Below are positions 5,896-7,566 of a stretch of 7,566 nucleotides of DNA, in pieces (positions within the stretch are counted from its first letter, which is position 1; the number at the start of each line of letters is the position of its first letter). The translations under genes were made by a program, and so were the position numbers. Source of the DNA: JBGTKH01 sp041744735 (GTDB lineage: Bacteria; Planctomycetota; Planctomycetia; Pirellulales; Pirellulaceae); the NCBI GenBank assembly GCA_041744735.1, contig JBGTKH010000150.1, positions 1 through 7,566 of the forward strand, in the 5' to 3' direction. The notes below the pieces were generated by a model. The model did no database searches and was not told the origin of the DNA. It saw only the letters and a program-made list of their open reading frames with translations.

Positions 5896-6471
5896 TCATT
5901 CCGGCCTCGTCACCGCATCGAACAACGATTGAATCGGCAAGCGGAAACCGGGCAGCACGTCGGCGCCATTCAGTTCGTCGGTTTGTTCTAAAACGTCGAT
6001 GTGATTGGCCGACTTACAAACATAAACGCGACCGCTATTCGGATAAAGTACCCAGACTAATCGAACGCCCGCGGCGCAGTAATCGACGATCTTTTCATCG
6101 ATCTCCTCGGCAGTGTTCGTCGGGCTGACGACTTCCACGGCCAAATCCGGGACGACATCCCAGGCGCTTGCTTGGGGTATCGTTGGCTCTGGCCAGCGCG
6201 GATAGGAAACGAAGGCCAAGTCCGGCCGGCGCCGCAAGTCGCGCACGATATCCAGCACAAACAACATCTCGCAGACGACGACGCCGAGCTTGCTTTGCCT
6301 TGCAAATGGCCCCAAGTATTCCGAGAGTGCTGACGCTAAAGCAATTTCGTAGGCTCCCGTCGGTTGCATCTCCACTCGCCGGCCGTCGATGATTTCGTAA
6401 AACGACGAATCGTCCGCGCTCACGGCGAACTCTGGATCCAAGTTAATGGAGGGAATTGTTTCAGTAGCCAT
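5896..6471 (-). CDS. Uma2 family (DUF820) PD-(D/E)XK nuclease-like protein
   Basis: The 191-residue protein shows the Uma2 pattern: YEIIDGRRVEMQPTG (25-39), RRPDLAFV (81-88), PDLAVEVVSPTNT (108-120), then EKIVDYCAAGVRLVWVLYP (126-144) and a closing DVLPGFRLPI. D84, E113 and K127 are the probable nuclease-type D...E...K residues, so the active site looks intact. The family is very common in cyanobacteria and planctomycetes; a restriction-endonuclease fold is established, but the biological role is not. The ATG is supported by GGGAGGA on the minus strand (complement of 6476-6482). It is convergent with the sugar-isomerase gene and divergent from selD. Confidence 0.92.
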   Translation of the reverse strand: MATETIPSINLDPEFAVSADDSSFYEIIDGRRVEMQPTGAYEIALASALSEYLGPFARQSKLGVVVCEMLFVLDIVRDLRRRPDLAFVSYPRWPEPTIPQASAWDVVPDLAVEVVSPTNTAEEIDEKIVDYCAAGVRLVWVLYPNSGRVYVCKSANHIDVLEQTDELNGADVLPGFRLPIQSLFDAVTRPE

Positions 6472-6518
6472 GCAGTCCTCCCAATGTGCGTGCGGTCGTG
6501 GCCTAGGGCAACAGGGCC

Positions 6519-6524
6519 ATTATA
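6519..6524 (-). promoter_or_regulatory. Candidate -10 box for the Uma2 gene
   Basis: The minus strand reads a perfect TATAAT here, placing a start site roughly 40 nt before the Uma2 ATG. It is framed by a GGCCA/TGGCC dyad (6515-6519 and 6530-6534), which could be an operator. No good -35 lies at the expected distance. On the plus strand, TATACA (6521-6526) and TAGAAT (6544-6549), 17 nt apart, could form a weak selD promoter. I see no gene in 6472-6692. Confidence 0.35.
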
Positions 6525-6600
6525 CATGTTGGCCGGCGTGCAGTAGAATACTCACTTAGTTCGTGACCCGTGTGGCCTTGCGCAGGTTACTGCCGATCTT

Positions 6601-6675
6601 GTACGACGGCCCTCCGAGGCCCCTCCGAGGCCGTCGGATTTGGCCTGGCGCGACGGCCTCGGAGGGCCGTCGTAC
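6601..6675. repeat. Compound inverted repeat in the selD leader, two exclusive hairpins
   Basis: Arms 6601-6621 and 6655-6675 are perfectly complementary over 21 bp (GTACGACGGCCCTCCGAGGC and its complement). A second copy of the CCTCCGAGG unit lies at 6622-6630, so 6621-6636 can instead pair with 6651-6666 over 16 bp. The two folds use the same right arm and exclude each other. The repeat ends 17 nt before the selD ATG. It may be a REP-like dispersed repeat, a terminator for upstream transcripts, or a leader structure. Confidence 0.7.
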
Positions 6676-6692
6676 CTAAGTAGGACAACGAC

Positions 6693-7566
6693 ATGAATTT
6701 GTTTGGACGCAAGAAGCGGCTGGTGGATTACGCCAGTTGCGCGGGGTGAGCGGGTAAGTTGCCTCAAGAGGCGACCGCACAGGTTGTGCGGGGCTTACCG
6801 AAGTTCGACGATCCGAACCTGATCGTGGGAGCCGAAGGCTTCAGCGACGCGGGCGTGTACCGGCTGCGCGATGATCTGCTGATCGTCCAGTCGCTGGATT
6901 TCTTCCCGCCGCTGGTGGACGATCCGTATTTGTTCGGACAGATCGCCGCCGCCAATTCGCTCAGCGACATCTATGCGATGGGCGCGCGGCCGGTCACCGC
7001 GCTAAACATCGTCGGCTTTCCCGACGACAAATTGGAGTTGAGCATCCTGAGCGAAATCCTGCGCGGCGGGGCGGAACGCGTAATCGCCGCCGGCGCAGTA
7101 ATCGCCGGCGGACACACTGTACGCGACGTGGAGATCAAGTACGGGCTGTCCGTGACCGGCGTGGTGGAGCCGGATAAGCTGCTCACCAATCAACGCGCCC
7201 AGCCCGGCGATGTGTTGGTGTTGACGAAGCCACTAGGCACCGGCTTTATTACCACCGCTTACAAGGCCGGCCGTTGTCCCGATGACGTGATGGCGGTCGC
7301 TGCCAAGAGTATGTCGCAACTGAACGCCGCAGGCAGCGAAGCCGCCGTCGCGCTCGGCGCCCACGCGGCGACCGACATCACGGGCTTCGGCCTGGCCGGT
7401 CATGCCGGCGAAGTCGCTCAGTCCAGCGGCGTGACAGTGGTGATCGAACTGAACCGTCTGCCGCTCTTGCCCGGCGCGGAAGAGTTGGCTCGGCAAGGAA
7501 ACAAGACGCGGGCCAGCGCCAGCAACCGCAGTTATTCGGAACATCAGATGCGCATCGAAGGCCGCC
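6693..7566 (+). CDS. selD: SelD, selenide water dikinase (selenophosphate synthetase), selenocysteine-containing, 3' end outside window
   Basis: Reading the TGA at 6747-6749 as selenocysteine gives 291 residues, open to the window end, of a protein normally about 345 long. SelD makes selenophosphate from selenide and ATP in the cytoplasm, for Sec-tRNA and selenouridine synthesis. Sec19 lies in CAGUAGK and Lys22 follows at +3, matching catalytic Cys17 and Lys20 of the E. coli enzyme. Further hallmarks are SLDFFPPLVDDP (67-78), with a metal-binding Asp69; SLSDIYAMGARP (89-100), with Asp92; AGGHT (138-142); and TDITGFGLAGH (227-237). An in-frame TAG at 6681 makes ATG 6693 the first possible start. 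Without readthrough the product would be 18 residues, and any start after the TGA would lose the active site. The Shine-Dalgarno is weak (AAGTAGGA at 6678-6685). The homology and the exact position of the TGA make a pseudogene unlikely. Confidence 0.93.
6747..6749 (+). other. selD: Selenocysteine codon (TGA) at the SelD catalytic position
   Basis: This TGA is codon 19 of the selD frame. Both sides of it translate into SelD sequence, with no other stop in 291 codons. It falls on the family's catalytic Cys/Sec site, where Sec is known in many SelD proteins. Insertion requires SelB, SelA and tRNA-Sec, none of which is in the window. Confidence 0.9.
6775..6791 (+). promoter_or_regulatory. Candidate bacterial SECIS hairpin
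   Basis: CCGCACA (6775-6781) pairs perfectly with TGTGCGG (6785-6791), leaving a GGT tip inside AGGTT. The E. coli fdhF SECIS has a similar AGGTCT loop recognised by SelB. The loop begins about 31 nt after the TGA, within the roughly 16-37 nt range I recall for bacterial SECIS models, though farther than in fdhF. It lies inside the coding frame (codons 28-33), as bacterial SECIS elements do. Confidence 0.65.

Noticed and set aside
6472..6692. A possible tRNA or small RNA gene before selD
   Set aside because: No cloverleaf or T-arm signature was found; the only structure is the inverted repeat.
6693..6749. An 18-codon peptide ending at the TGA, or selD as a pseudogene with a nonsense mutation
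   Set aside because: The TGA falls on the known Cys/Sec site, the flanking motifs are intact, no other lesion is present and a SECIS-like hairpin follows.
1..7566. CRISPR array
   Set aside because: No regularly spaced direct repeats are present.

Overview
The window reads as chromosomal DNA of a high-GC, Gram-negative-type bacterium, most likely a planctomycete (Pirellulales-like). The grounds are a leuCD operon, a secreted di-haem cytochrome c peroxidase, a Tat-exported sugar isomerase/epimerase-like protein, a Uma2 gene, small hypothetical families I associate with planctomycetes, and GC-rich intergenic inverted repeats. The lineage is an inference; there is no rRNA or other marker here.

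Layout. 1-75 is the last 24 codons of leuC. leuD is at 1036-1641 on the same strand, but two extra genes (91-513 and 526/529-1017) are inserted between the leucine genes with gaps of only 12-18 nt. The first resembles Tse2-type ADP-ribosyltransferase toxins; the second is an acidic helical protein that could be its partner or immunity protein. After leuD come a hairpin and two small minus-strand genes (1807-2049 and 2078-2320). The upstream one of that pair looks like the two ends of a longer protein joined in frame. Diverging from them is a di-haem peroxidase (2528-3535). It is followed by an intergenic region of strong inverted repeats, a secreted beta-propeller protein (3695-4699), an intrinsic terminator, and a Tat-signal TIM-barrel protein (4899-5876). 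A convergent Uma2 gene (5896-6471, minus) follows. A hairpin-rich leader then precedes selD (6693 to the window end, incomplete).

The strongest observation is that selD has an in-frame TGA at codon 19, exactly where the catalytic Cys/Sec of selenophosphate synthetase belongs, with the conserved Lys three residues later. A 7-bp hairpin with a GGT tip inside an AGGT sequence lies downstream, resembling a bacterial SECIS. The organism therefore probably makes selenocysteine, and the enzyme that supplies its selenium donor is itself a selenoprotein. Ordinary gene calling would lose the N-terminus and active site.

The second notable observation is that the leuC/leuD pair, whose products form one enzyme, is split by a candidate toxin/partner cassette without loss of operon spacing. 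A second, decayed small-gene pair lies just beyond leuD. The peroxidase, beta-propeller and Tat isomerase all carry export signals and probably act in the periplasm or envelope, but nothing here proves they share a pathway.
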